NCBI GenBank assembly: GCA_938040995.1
Contig: CALHZT010000021.1
Coordinates: 1 to 38,631 of the forward strand
DNA: 38,631 bases
Origin: an uncultured Pirellulaceae bacterium
Lineage (GTDB): Bacteria > Planctomycetota > Planctomycetia > Pirellulales > Pirellulaceae
Reading direction: 5' to 3'
The notes under the pieces were generated by a model. That model did not search any database. It was not told the origin of the DNA and saw nothing but the letters and a program-made list of their open reading frames with translations. Shown piece by piece: positions 1 to 8,800 of this stretch (its first letter is position 1; each line of letters opens with the position of its first letter). A program made the translations under genes and the position numbers.

Positions 1-2
1 CG

Positions 3-146
3 CTGATGAAATCTTGCAAATCAACAGCAGGATACGCCGCCTTTTTTCTATCTCATAGAACACAACTTCTGGTTATATCTCCAAAACTATACGATCGCAC
101 CAGTGATACAATCACGCTCGATGAGATCGAGAAGATTCGCATTTGA
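3..146 (+). CDS. C-terminal fragment of an unknown protein (cut by window edge)
   Basis: An open frame enters from the left edge and ends at TGA 144-146, giving about 47 residues that finish in ITLDEIEKIRI. The other two plus-strand frames stop early, one at the second codon and one after about 18 codons. The composition, a hydrophobic strand-like stretch (TQLLVISP) followed by a short acidic helix, looks like a real C-terminus. An internal ATG at 6 could instead make this a short complete ORF, but no convincing ribosome binding site can be seen because the upstream sequence is missing. No family is recognised. Confidence 0.3.
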   Translation: MMKSCKSTAGYAAFFLSHRTQLLVISPKLYDRTSDTITLDEIEKIRI

Positions 147-448
147 ATCCGTCTACTCCCTCGGACTCAAGCTCTAGGAATGGTGCCAGGGAACCCTTCC
201 GCATTTCCCTCTGCCTCTGCCACGGCCGCTTGCCGCCTCTGGCCCCCCATAGTCGCGAGCTGTGGTTGAGGTTTCGCAATTCAGCGCCGTTAGATCAGCC
301 CACAGACTTTGGGGGGCCTGCGGCTTGATGGCGAAGCGACCGAGGCGACGGCGACGGGAAAGGCTCCAGGGTTTTGCTACCGTCTTGTTAACGTAAGGAA
401 ATGCAGGCTCTTTTCTGGCATCACGATCCCGACATCCATCTGTCGAAT
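147..448. other. Gene-free stretch
   Basis: About 300 bases with no ORF I can support. Short frames on both strands overlap each other and have low-complexity Arg/Ser-rich translations typical of shadow frames. No dyad with a T-run and no RNA gene was seen. Confidence 0.4.
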
Positions 449-672
449 TCAATCAATGTCCAAATTGCGGACTAGCTGTTCTGCTCGAATTAAAAGCGTC
501 ATGACACGATCTAGCTCCGGGCTTTGACCGTTTTCCTCGATCTCCGTCAGCTCACGCGAAATCCATCGAGTCTGCGAATCTGAATCCGAAGTGCTTCGAT
601 AACTTCGGCAATTGTCTCTCGCGTTCGGTCGCACTCATCACCACGGTAGTTCATCGCAATAGAATGCCACAT
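449..672 (-). pseudogene. Probable frameshifted remnant of a small helical protein
   Basis: Two overlapping minus-strand frames each have a protein-like half. The first runs from ATG at 672 to TGA at 547-549 and contains the helical segment RETIAEVIEALRIQIRRLDG. The second ends at 449-451 and contains SRELTEIEENGQSPELDRV followed by a Leu-rich helix ending LVRNLDID. Joining them near position 555-565 by a one-base frameshift gives one amphipathic helical protein of about 75 residues. Outside those halves each frame turns into Arg/Ser-rich noise. That pattern suggests a single-base indel in a former gene. The alternative is two unrelated chance ORFs. No family is recognised. Confidence 0.3.
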
Positions 673-847
673 CGAAGCATAATCGTCGATCAGTCGATTT
701 CATTAGTCACGATCACTTCCTTCGCTTGCATAACAGGAAAGAAGCCCCGGTAGAACGTGTGGCAAAGGTTACTCAGAGGTTCCCTTTTTGTTTTGCGGCG
801 TACGTAGCGCTGCATCATTTATATTCGAGTAGAAAGAGAGGTGACTT

Positions 848-1414
848 ATGGCTACAGCCACGAAATCACACAACAAATCGACGGAGAAATCAAAACCAGC
901 TTTTGCAAGTCGGCACCGCCGCCTTCAAATCGCGGTTTGGCAAAACGACACGGCCAAAGGCACGTACTTCAATGCAGGTCTGCAGCGGTCGTATCAGGAT
1001 GAGAAGGAGTGGAAACGCACCCAATCAAGTCTCAATCGTGATGACTTGTTGGTTGCCGCCAAGCTCTTGAACTGGGCGCATTCGGCGGTCAACTCGGCAC
1101 GAAGTAGTGACGCTGCAGCGAACGGTAACAATCGTCCGGTGACCAGTCAACGGTACCGCAACCTGGAAGTCGCCGTTTGGCACCACGCTGGTGACGAACG
1201 CGCTTACTACACGGTATCGTTGAAGCGGAGCTACAAAGTCGAAGAGAAATGGAACGACTCTACGATCAGCCTTGGCAACGAAGATTTATTGCCAATGGCT
1301 CGCTTGCTCGAACGTGCTCACGACGCGATCGACGATTTGTACGAGACCGGCGACTTTGGTTCCGACGAGTCGAAAGTCGAAACGTCGGGAAACATGGATG
1401 ACATCCCGTTCTAG
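848..1414 (+). CDS. Hypothetical protein with an internally duplicated ~60-residue domain
   Basis: A 188-residue soluble protein with no signal peptide or membrane segment. Residues about 22-83 and 98-160 are two copies of one domain. Each has a basic start (RHRRLQIAVW / RYRNLEVAVW), an acidic turn, an aromatic strand (TYFNAGLQRSY / AYYTVSLKRSY), a Trp after K/E residues (KEWKR / EEKWND) and a closing helix (DDLLVAAKLLNWAH / EDLLPMARLLERAH). The tail is acidic and ends MDDIPF, resembling the acidic C-terminal tips of single-stranded-DNA-binding proteins; this is a resemblance only. The start is backed by AGAGAGG seven bases upstream of ATG. The domain layout (strands, then a helix) would suit nucleic-acid binding, but that is inference. 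I do not recognise a named family. It stands alone between decayed sequence and the efflux locus. Confidence 0.85.
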   Translation: MATATKSHNKSTEKSKPAFASRHRRLQIAVWQNDTAKGTYFNAGLQRSYQDEKEWKRTQSSLNRDDLLVAAKLLNWAHSAVNSARSSDAAANGNNRPVTSQRYRNLEVAVWHHAGDERAYYTVSLKRSYKVEEKWNDSTISLGNEDLLPMARLLERAHDAIDDLYETGDFGSDESKVETSGNMDDIPF

Positions 1415-1663
1415 TCGTCGAAATTCGACAAACCCAAGCCTTCATTTCTACCGGGGGCTTCTTTCGCATACCGATACGCAACTCACTCGTGAAAAAATAT
1501 TCGGAGGGCTGATCGAAGCTCAACTAGTAAGCCCCTTCGTGAGTCTCTCTACAATCCAAACAGGAATAGAACATGGCCTCGCAAATGGGTTTCTGGAGAA
1601 ATTCAGCTTGTCGTGACGTGATTTCGCAACCGTCAACGGAGTGCGGTGATCTCTCACGGATCA

Positions 1664-2029
1664 CTACTGGACCGCCGAAGTACAGCCATTCCCAACTGAG
1701 CCCCCGGGACAACAAACGTCGGGCGGTGACTTGCAGTCGGGTCGGGCGCAGTCAACAGCGCGTGTGGGGACACACACGTCGGGCGAACACTTGGTTTTGT
1801 AATCGCCGCAACTGCACGGTCGCGGTGGCGAACAAACACAGGGAACTGACTTGTCGGCGCTGTCGTCGTAACAGAATGTGACTGGCCGACATAGGTTGGG
1901 CGTATGCTCGTTTAATGACGTCGTGCACCCGACAAACAAGTTTATTGAGCCAAATACCGACGCCAAGCAAATGTACGACGACCATGGACGTTTCGAAAAC
2001 GCACGACAGAAATAACAGGCACGTTGCAT
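1664..2029 (-). CDS. Small cysteine-rich exported protein, coupled to the outer-membrane efflux gene
   Basis: The ATG at 2029-2027 shares one base with the TAA of the upstream NodT gene (TAATG). This implies translational coupling and is the main reason for accepting it. An ATG two codons earlier at 2035 is also possible. The protein has 121 residues: a basic start (MQRACYFCRAFSKR), a hydrophobic segment (YICLASVFGSINLFVGC) that could be a signal peptide with an imperfect lipobox at C35, then about 86 residues carrying 13 cysteines. These fall in patterns such as CVC, CSC, PDVC and VCC, with many Pro and Asp residues. The many cysteines suggest disulfides in the periplasm or metal binding; which one is unknown. 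The downstream part (1664-1800) is base-repetitive. No family is recognised. The alternative, a chance low-complexity frame, is less likely given the start overlap and the hydrophobic leader. Confidence 0.55.
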   Translation of the reverse strand: MQRACYFCRAFSKRPWSSYICLASVFGSINLFVGCTTSLNEHTPNLCRPVTFCYDDSADKSVPCVCSPPRPCSCGDYKTKCSPDVCVPTRAVDCARPDCKSPPDVCCPGGSVGNGCTSAVQ

Positions 2030-3816
2030 TACCATCCCCTTAAGAAAAGTGGATTCGCCGGTCGCACGATCGGAAGGATCGACGTTTCATTAGATTCCGG
2101 CATCGCAGAGCTCGGAATGGGGGGCTCAGGTAGTTCCGCCCCCTCCTCGGGCAAGCCGTCACGGCATGATTCCTCAGTGCGTTTCGGTATCGTCGGTTGA
2201 GGATCGTCGCGGACGGTAATGTCGTTTGTCGGAAGCTCAAGTGCGAACGGTTTTTCAAGTCGGACAGGCTCATCGAGTACAGTTAGCTCGTCCTCAACGG
2301 CCAATACGGACTGTGCCGCGTATTCAACGCAATGAACTGGGTAAGCACCCTCGTAAGGGAGTTCATTGCGGATTTGCCAACCGCCCCCGAGACTCTTGTA
2401 GACCTTGGTGAGTGCTACCGCGATTTCTGCTTCGGCGGCGACCAAACGGTCTTGCGCGGAAACAAGATTGGATTCGAGTACAAAGACGCGACCGAAATCG
2501 ACTTCGCCTTCTTTGTATTCGATTTGAACGAGCTCAACGGATCGTTTGGTGGCCGCTACGCTTTTTCGCAGCTCGACGGTTTGCTCTTTGGCTTTGAGGA
2601 ACTGCACCATAGCGTCTTCGACTTCGCGATGAGCCGACAGGACGGCGTTCTCGTACGCGACGATGGCTTGTTGGAAACGCAATTCCTGAACGCGAATGTT
2701 TTTGACCAGTCGGCCGTAGTTGAGGATGTTCCAGCGGAATCCAGGCGCAAAAGCACCGGCAACGCTCGATCCGTCGAACAGTCCGCCAAAGGTTGCGGAG
2801 TTGAGTTTGATCTCCCCGCCGAGTGCCAGCTGAGGCAACAGTTCGGCTTCGGCGATCCCAATCTGCGCGGATTGGGCGGCGATTTGTCGCTCAGCCAGTC
2901 TGACATCGGGTCGACGACGAAGCAGCTCGGCGGGAATGCCCACGATCGCTTCTTGCGGCGCATCGGGAATGTTACCCGCCGTCGCAAGTAATGGTTCCAA
3001 GTCGTAAGGCGTCATGCCCAACAAGAGCGCGAGGAGGTTGACGGATTGGCGACGTTGTAACTCAAGGGACGGAATCAGGGTGCGGGTGTCGGCGACGTTG
3101 GCTTTCGCTTGTTGGACGTCGAGTTCAGAAATCTCGCCTTCGCGGAATTTGATCTCCGTGATCTTCATGCTTCCGGTTTGGTTTTCAATATTTGCCTTGG
3201 CAAGTCGAATCCGCTCATCAAACGAACGCAATTGAATGTACGTGGCGGCGACATCGCCAACCAACGTACAGAGAACGCTGTCGTAGTTCTCGATCTCCGC
3301 GTCGATACCCGCGTCGGCGGCTTCGATGGACCGGCGTATTCGACCCCACAAGTCGATTTCCCAGGAAAGATCAAAACCCAGCTGCCAGTCGTCGAAGGCA
3401 CGCGGCGCGAGGGGACTGGCGGTGGCGGTGGTGCGACTAAGTTGGTTGCGAGCGTAGGATCCGAACAAAGCCTGCGATTGTGGAAACAGATTCGTGGCCG
3501 CGATTTGGCGTTGCGTGCGAGCTTCTAGGACTCGTAGCCCAGCCGCTCGCAATGATAGGTTCTGTTGGTAAGCTGCCGCGACAAGGTGTTCAAGCACCGG
3601 ATCGTTGAAGACTCGCCACCAATCGTCAACGCCTCCCTGTTGGACAATGAACGACTCGTCGGTTGATTCGATCCAGTCGTTGGCGACCGGGACGATCGGG
3701 CGACCATAATTGGGGCCGACCATACGGTTGTTGTTCCACCAATACTTCATGCCGCTACAGCCCGACATCGAAATGACGAGCATGGAGACGATGGCATGGA
3801 CAAAAAATCGACGCAT
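2029..3816 (-). CDS. NodT-family outer-membrane efflux lipoprotein (TolC-like channel)
   Basis: A 595-residue protein of the RND outer-membrane factor family. Residues 1-20 are a lipoprotein signal with lipobox ISMSGC. The family start follows (VGPNYGRP, then WW..F.DP.L..L). Two outer-membrane-efflux repeats come next, with the typical ELLRRRPDVRLAERQI segment near residue 300 and the closing KVYKSLGGGW near residue 480. Family members usually end soon after that motif. This one continues for about 110 Pro/Glu/Asp-rich residues, probably a periplasmic or surface tail. It forms the exit duct for substrates handed over by the adaptor and pump encoded divergently across a 238-base spacer. The coupled cysteine-rich gene follows directly. 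The start is the first in-frame ATG before the signal peptide; its ribosome binding site is weak. Confidence 0.93.
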   Translation of the reverse strand: MRRFFVHAIVSMLVISMSGCSGMKYWWNNNRMVGPNYGRPIVPVANDWIESTDESFIVQQGGVDDWWRVFNDPVLEHLVAAAYQQNLSLRAAGLRVLEARTQRQIAATNLFPQSQALFGSYARNQLSRTTATASPLAPRAFDDWQLGFDLSWEIDLWGRIRRSIEAADAGIDAEIENYDSVLCTLVGDVAATYIQLRSFDERIRLAKANIENQTGSMKITEIKFREGEISELDVQQAKANVADTRTLIPSLELQRRQSVNLLALLLGMTPYDLEPLLATAGNIPDAPQEAIVGIPAELLRRRPDVRLAERQIAAQSAQIGIAEAELLPQLALGGEIKLNSATFGGLFDGSSVAGAFAPGFRWNILNYGRLVKNIRVQELRFQQAIVAYENAVLSAHREVEDAMVQFLKAKEQTVELRKSVAATKRSVELVQIEYKEGEVDFGRVFVLESNLVSAQDRLVAAEAEIAVALTKVYKSLGGGWQIRNELPYEGAYPVHCVEYAAQSVLAVEDELTVLDEPVRLEKPFALELPTNDITVRDDPQPTIPKRTEESCRDGLPEEGAELPEPPIPSSAMPESNETSILPIVRPANPLFLRGW

Positions 3817-3866
3817 GAAGCAATTGACCGCTAGCTATAGACTGAGGCGTGCCCAACAATCAATAT

Positions 3867-3892
3867 GATCGGTAAGACTGCTATGACCGATC
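3867..3892. promoter_or_regulatory. Inverted repeat in the divergent efflux promoter region
   Basis: GATCGGT and ACCGATC form perfect 7-base arms separated by 12 bases, in the 238-base gap (3817-4054) between the divergent outer-membrane factor and adaptor genes. A centre spacing near two helical turns and this position suit an operator for a dimeric repressor. No regulator gene lies beside the operon, so the binder would be encoded elsewhere. A second small dyad, TGGTACCA, lies at about 3988-3995. The rest of the gap shows no promoter I can call with confidence. Confidence 0.35.
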
Positions 3893-4054
3893 CATGCCGT
3901 CGCCCGCCGGGGCTACAATCGGCACTGCCGTTAGAGTCAGTGCTATCACTGAATTCAAAATTGGAGCGTGATTCAGCCAAATAGGGTGGTACCAAGCCTG
4001 CGATGGCGATGATTTAACACACGGCAACTGGTAAAGGCTATCGCGTTACACCGC

Positions 4055-5833
4055 ATGACAAGAAACAAAGAACCACTGGCCTCGATACTGATTGCAGTCG
4101 CGCTACTGTGTGGCTGCGACCCTGCGGAGAAAGTCTACCCGGAAATTGCTCCCGTACCCGTGACGGTCATGCGCCTAGGCGAAACGACTCCGCGAGCCGA
4201 ACGACGATTGGCGGGTTCCGTTCGGTCCTGGAAAACCGAAGACATCGCGTTCGAGGCTTCTGGCCGAGTCAAATGGGTGGTCGAGCCGGGCACCGTGGTC
4301 AAAGGGCGAACGTTCAATGCCGATGGCAAGGTCCAATCGCCAGGCACGCAAATCGCGCAGCTGGATGAGCAGCGATACGAGACGGCCGTCGAGTCGGCAG
4401 AGTCGCAGGTTGAAATTGCCATCCTGAAATGCGAGAGCATCAAAGTCCAAATTGAAAGCGGCTTGCCAGCCGAGCGGAGTGCCGCACAGGCGGAGCTTGA
4501 TCTGGCTCGCACCGAATACGAACGCAATCAACGGTTGGTCGCGCAGAATGCGGGCTCGCGGAAAAACCTGGACAAGGCGCTGGCGGCGTTGAATTCGGCC
4601 AAGTCACAACTGGACGGGCTGCAGGCGAAGCTCAAGACACTCGAAGCCGACCAGAAATCCTCCAAGGCCGCGATTGCTCAGGCGAAACAGTCGCTGCGGG
4701 ACGCCAAACGCGACCTTCAAGATACGCAACTGTTCTCCGCATTCAACGGAGTCATTTCGGATGTCTACGTGGTGCCCGGCAGTGTGGCGGGCCCGCAAGT
4801 CGATGTCGCCGCCATTCAGATGATGACTCCCATCAAGGTCGAAGTCGAAATCTCGGCCGACATGTCTCGAAAAATCCGAATCAATGATACCGTTCCACTT
4901 TCTGTCGATAGCGGCGACGGAAAAAAGCAGACGATCGAAGCCCTCGTCTACAGCCTGGCCCCGACCGCCGACAATGCGACGCGAACGTTTAAGCTGACGT
5001 TGCTCGTCGGCAATCAAAAACTACAAACCAAGATCCCGGGGCTGGAAGACACTCAGTCGATTCCCCGGACGGATCGACTGTGGCAAGTCAACCTTGGCAT
5101 CTTGCCGAAAACGGAGGATGGCACTTGGTACATGCCCGAAGCTGGATTGCATCAAGACACACGCGGTGATTTCGCTTGGAAGGTCACCAATATGCAAGTT
5201 GATGGTCCGGTCCAGCGTTTGCTGACCGTTGAAAAAATCTATTTGAACGCTCGTGGTGAAAGTGTGCCTTTCCTTGGCAAGATGCGATTTCGTAACGTCG
5301 AAGTCCTTCCCGATCAAGGATTTGATTCGGACACCGATTTGTTCCTCAACGAGCTTCGGTTCAACGATGAAGTTGAAAATCAAACGGAAGGAGTCGGCCG
5401 CAGCAAAGTTGACTCGTGGGAGGGCGGCAAAGTTCTGCTCGACGATGGCGGTCGATGGTTGTTACGACCCGGTGACGTTGTCGATCTGGAGCTCGGAACC
5501 CAGAAGGCACGACCTGGCATTTTCGTCCCGATCGAGGCGATCTACGAGGACTCGGGCAACACCTCGGTTTTTGTCGTCGAGTCATCGAACGGTTCCTCTG
5601 TCGCCAAAAAGGTGCCAGTGACCGTGATCGTTGACGACGGTGAGGCTGCGGCATCGACGCAACGAATTGAATCCGTGTCCGGCGACTCGCTCGACGGTGC
5701 GATGATTGTGACGCGAGGCGTTCACTACCTGTCGGATGGCCAAAACGTCAACGTCACGAACTCCGATGCAAAGAATGGTGCCAAGACGAGTGCCAAAATA
5801 GATGCGAATGCCGAGAGCGAGGGCGAGCGATGA
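4055..5833 (+). CDS. RND efflux periplasmic adaptor (HlyD/AcrA-type lipoprotein)
   Basis: 592 residues. The start MTRNKEPLASILIAVALLCGC is a lipoprotein-type signal with the acceptor Cys near residue 22. Lipoyl-like halves flank a long alpha-helical hairpin at about residues 110-235, rich in Ala/Gln/Leu/Lys (SAAQAELDLARTEYERNQRL). The second lipoyl half, FSAFNGVISDVYVVPGS, follows, then the beta-barrel domain. The protein is much longer than typical adaptors (350-420 residues). A charged insertion at about residues 310-460 interrupts the barrel and membrane-proximal part. The C-terminus is Asp/Ala/Lys-rich. It bridges pump and outer-membrane channel. Its stop overlaps the pump start by four bases (ATGA), so the two are one operon. 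Confidence 0.93.
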   Translation: MTRNKEPLASILIAVALLCGCDPAEKVYPEIAPVPVTVMRLGETTPRAERRLAGSVRSWKTEDIAFEASGRVKWVVEPGTVVKGRTFNADGKVQSPGTQIAQLDEQRYETAVESAESQVEIAILKCESIKVQIESGLPAERSAAQAELDLARTEYERNQRLVAQNAGSRKNLDKALAALNSAKSQLDGLQAKLKTLEADQKSSKAAIAQAKQSLRDAKRDLQDTQLFSAFNGVISDVYVVPGSVAGPQVDVAAIQMMTPIKVEVEISADMSRKIRINDTVPLSVDSGDGKKQTIEALVYSLAPTADNATRTFKLTLLVGNQKLQTKIPGLEDTQSIPRTDRLWQVNLGILPKTEDGTWYMPEAGLHQDTRGDFAWKVTNMQVDGPVQRLLTVEKIYLNARGESVPFLGKMRFRNVEVLPDQGFDSDTDLFLNELRFNDEVENQTEGVGRSKVDSWEGGKVLLDDGGRWLLRPGDVVDLELGTQKARPGIFVPIEAIYEDSGNTSVFVVESSNGSSVAKKVPVTVIVDDGEAAASTQRIESVSGDSLDGAMIVTRGVHYLSDGQNVNVTNSDAKNGAKTSAKIDANAESEGER

Positions 5834-8800
5834 ACCTTGCGGCTTGGGCGATGCGTTACCGGCCGATCGTCATCACGCTGGTGTTGCTGTTGATGGCGTG
5901 GGGCGTGCTTGCGTTTCAAACGATGTCGCGGCGGGAAGATCCCGAGTTCATTGTGCGGGCCTGTGTGGTGTCCACTTCGTGGCCTGGCGTGCCTGCCGAA
6001 AAAGTCGAACAGCTTGTCACCGACAAAATCGAGGCGCAGCTGGAACGCATCGACATCGTCAAAACACTCAAGTCCACGACGATCACGGGTCTCTCGACGA
6101 TCAACGTAGAACTCGAAGACGACTATCCCGGCAGCGATATTCAAAACGCGTGGGACAAAGTGCGATCCAAAGTCGCGTTGGCCCAGATGCCCGACCAATC
6201 GGTGCGACCAATTGTGAACGATGGCTTTGGCGACACCACGATTTTGCTCATGGCCGCACATCAAACGCCCTCGAAGGATCGCGCCGAGATTCGCGAGCAA
6301 GATCGCTACACGCCTCGTGAGTTGGAGAAATTCGCCAACACCATACGCGACTCGCTTCGCTCACTGCCTGGCGTCGCCTCGGTATATAAGTACGGCGTGC
6401 AGAACGAGGCGCTGTTCGTCGAAACCGATCTGGCGACTTGGTCGCAGCTGGGCCTGACGATCGACGAACTGAAGCGATTGGTCGAGCAGCGAAACATTAT
6501 CCAACCCGGCGGTGAGATCAGTACGGATTCGGGTCGGTATTCGCTGAACCCTGGTGGCCAATTGGATGCAGTCGATGAGCTCAAATCCATCATCGTTGAT
6601 AGTGTGGAATCCGGTGGCTCGGGCAATCCGGTTTCGCTGAGCGACCTCGGTTTGAAGATCCGTCGTGGCTACGAAGACCCGCCCCGCTATTTTTGCCGCA
6701 CGGGCGATCCGAACGGTTCGACTCCCGCAGTCATGCTGGGACTGCAGATGAAGTCCGGTTCGAACATCATCGACGTTTGCAATTATGCGAAGGATCGCAT
6801 CGTTGAGCTAACGGACTATGAGCGTGCGCTGCCGCCGGATATCAAAGTCGCGTTGATCTCTGACCAATCGGTGAATGTTGCGGCCAAGATTTCCAGTGTT
6901 GTGGAAAACGTTATTTCGGCGGTCGCCATCGTCGTCGCGGTGGTTCTGTTATTCGTCGGTTTGCGACCTTCGATCGTGATGGCATCCAACATTCCCATTG
7001 TGGTCATGGCTTCGATCGGAATCATCTCGGTTCTCGGTGTGCAGCTGGAGCAAATCTCGCTCGCCTCCATTATCATCGCGCTCGGATTACTCGTTGATAA
7101 TGCGATTCAAGTCTGCGATCAATCGCGCACCAACCAAATGGCGGGCATGGATCCAGTAGAAGCGACCGTGACCGGAGCCCAAACGCTCGCCGTGCCGATG
7201 TTGGTCGGAACGCTGACCACGATCGCTGCTTTCCTGCCGATGATGTTCGCTCTGGAAGGAAGTGCGGGCGAGTTTATCTACAGTTTGCCAGTCACGATTA
7301 CCGCGACGCTGGGCATCAGCTGGGTGCTCGCCATGACGATGTGCGTGATCTTGGCGGCGCTCTTTATTCGGGCTCCGAAAAACGCTGACGATCCGGCTTC
7401 GCCGTTGGCTTGGATAATGGCGGCTGTGGGGAAACTCGGTTCGGTCTTTCGTCGCAAGAAGAAACAGGTCGGCACTATCGAATCGCTGACGACTGGCGCG
7501 AAACCCGCGAAAAAAGAAAACCTCTTTTTCAAGATCTACGGCATCATCGGCGGACTGGCTGTAAAAGCCAAATGGATCACGCTGGCGATTTCGGTCGCGT
7601 TGTTCATCTGGGCCGCCAGCCTGCCAGTCGAATCCGAAAACTTTCCCACCGACCGTCGCGATCAATTCGCGGTCCTCGTGCGGCTGCCGGAGACGGCGAC
7701 GATTTTTCAGGCGAATGAAAAGGCCAAGCAAGTCGAAGATATCATCCGGCGACTCAGTCCTTCCACCGACGACGCGGGCGAGTCGATTCAACGACTGCGT
7801 TCCATGCGGACGATTGTTGGTGGCGGCGGATCGCGTTGGCACCTCAGTTGGGCTCCCGAACCGAATTCGCCAAACTTTGCTGAGATTCTAATTCGTACCA
7901 CGGACGGAATCGTAACACCCGGATTTGCCAAAGACGTTCGCCGCGTCGCCGAACGTGGCGATGAAGCTCTTGGCATCTCGCCGATCGTCGGTGCTCGCGT
8001 GATCCCCAAAGAATTGGGACTTGGCCCGCCTAGCGATCCACTTGTCTTTCGCATAATGGGGGACGGCTTTGCAGATCTCGACACACTGCATTCTTTGGCC
8101 AATCGCGCGAAGGAAATCGTGCGGCAGCAACCCGAAGTCTGGAACGTTCACGATTCGTGGGGCGCGTCCGGCTACCAGTTGGGCATCGACGTGGATGAGC
8201 AAAAGGCGAATCTGGCTGGTGTGACAAACCTTCAAATTGCCAACACACTCAACGCATACTTCTCCGGATCGCGACTGACGACTTTTCGCGAAGGCGATTA
8301 TGGTGTCCCCGTGAACTTTCGGTTGATGCCCTCCGAACGTGTTTCGATTGAGGGTTTGCAATCCGCATTCGTGGAAGGTCGCGAAGCCAAGGTTCCGCTG
8401 TCCGCGGTTGCCAAAATCGAATCGCGTTGGGAGCCCGCCAAGATTGAGCGTCGAAACCGAAACCGAGTGATCGAAGTCCGTTCGGCTATGGAGCCCGGAG
8501 CGCCGGGCAACGACGTTACCAATCGAGTCGACAATTCCGCCGAAATGGCGCAGCTGCGGAGCGAAGTTCCCAACGGCTATCGCATTGAAGTCGGTGGTGC
8601 TCTCGAAGACTCGGCCAAGTCGAACAGCCAGATGTTAATGTCCTTCGGCGTCTCGTTCCTGCTGATCGTGTTGTGTCTGGTTTTCCAGTACAACGGCTGG
8701 GCCAAACCATTGATCATCATCGCGACTTTGCCGCTGGCCCTAATCGGCGCATTGCCGGGGCTCTACTTCACCGGGAACATGATTGGGTTCATGCCGCAAC

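Noticed and set aside
2332..2991. 219-codon plus-strand frame inside the NodT gene
   Set aside because: Antisense shadow of a conserved family; no ribosome binding site and no recognisable motif.
7087..7842. Long minus-strand frame (251 codons) inside the RND pump gene
   Set aside because: It is antisense to a fully conserved pump region and its translation is Arg/His/Gln-rich noise.
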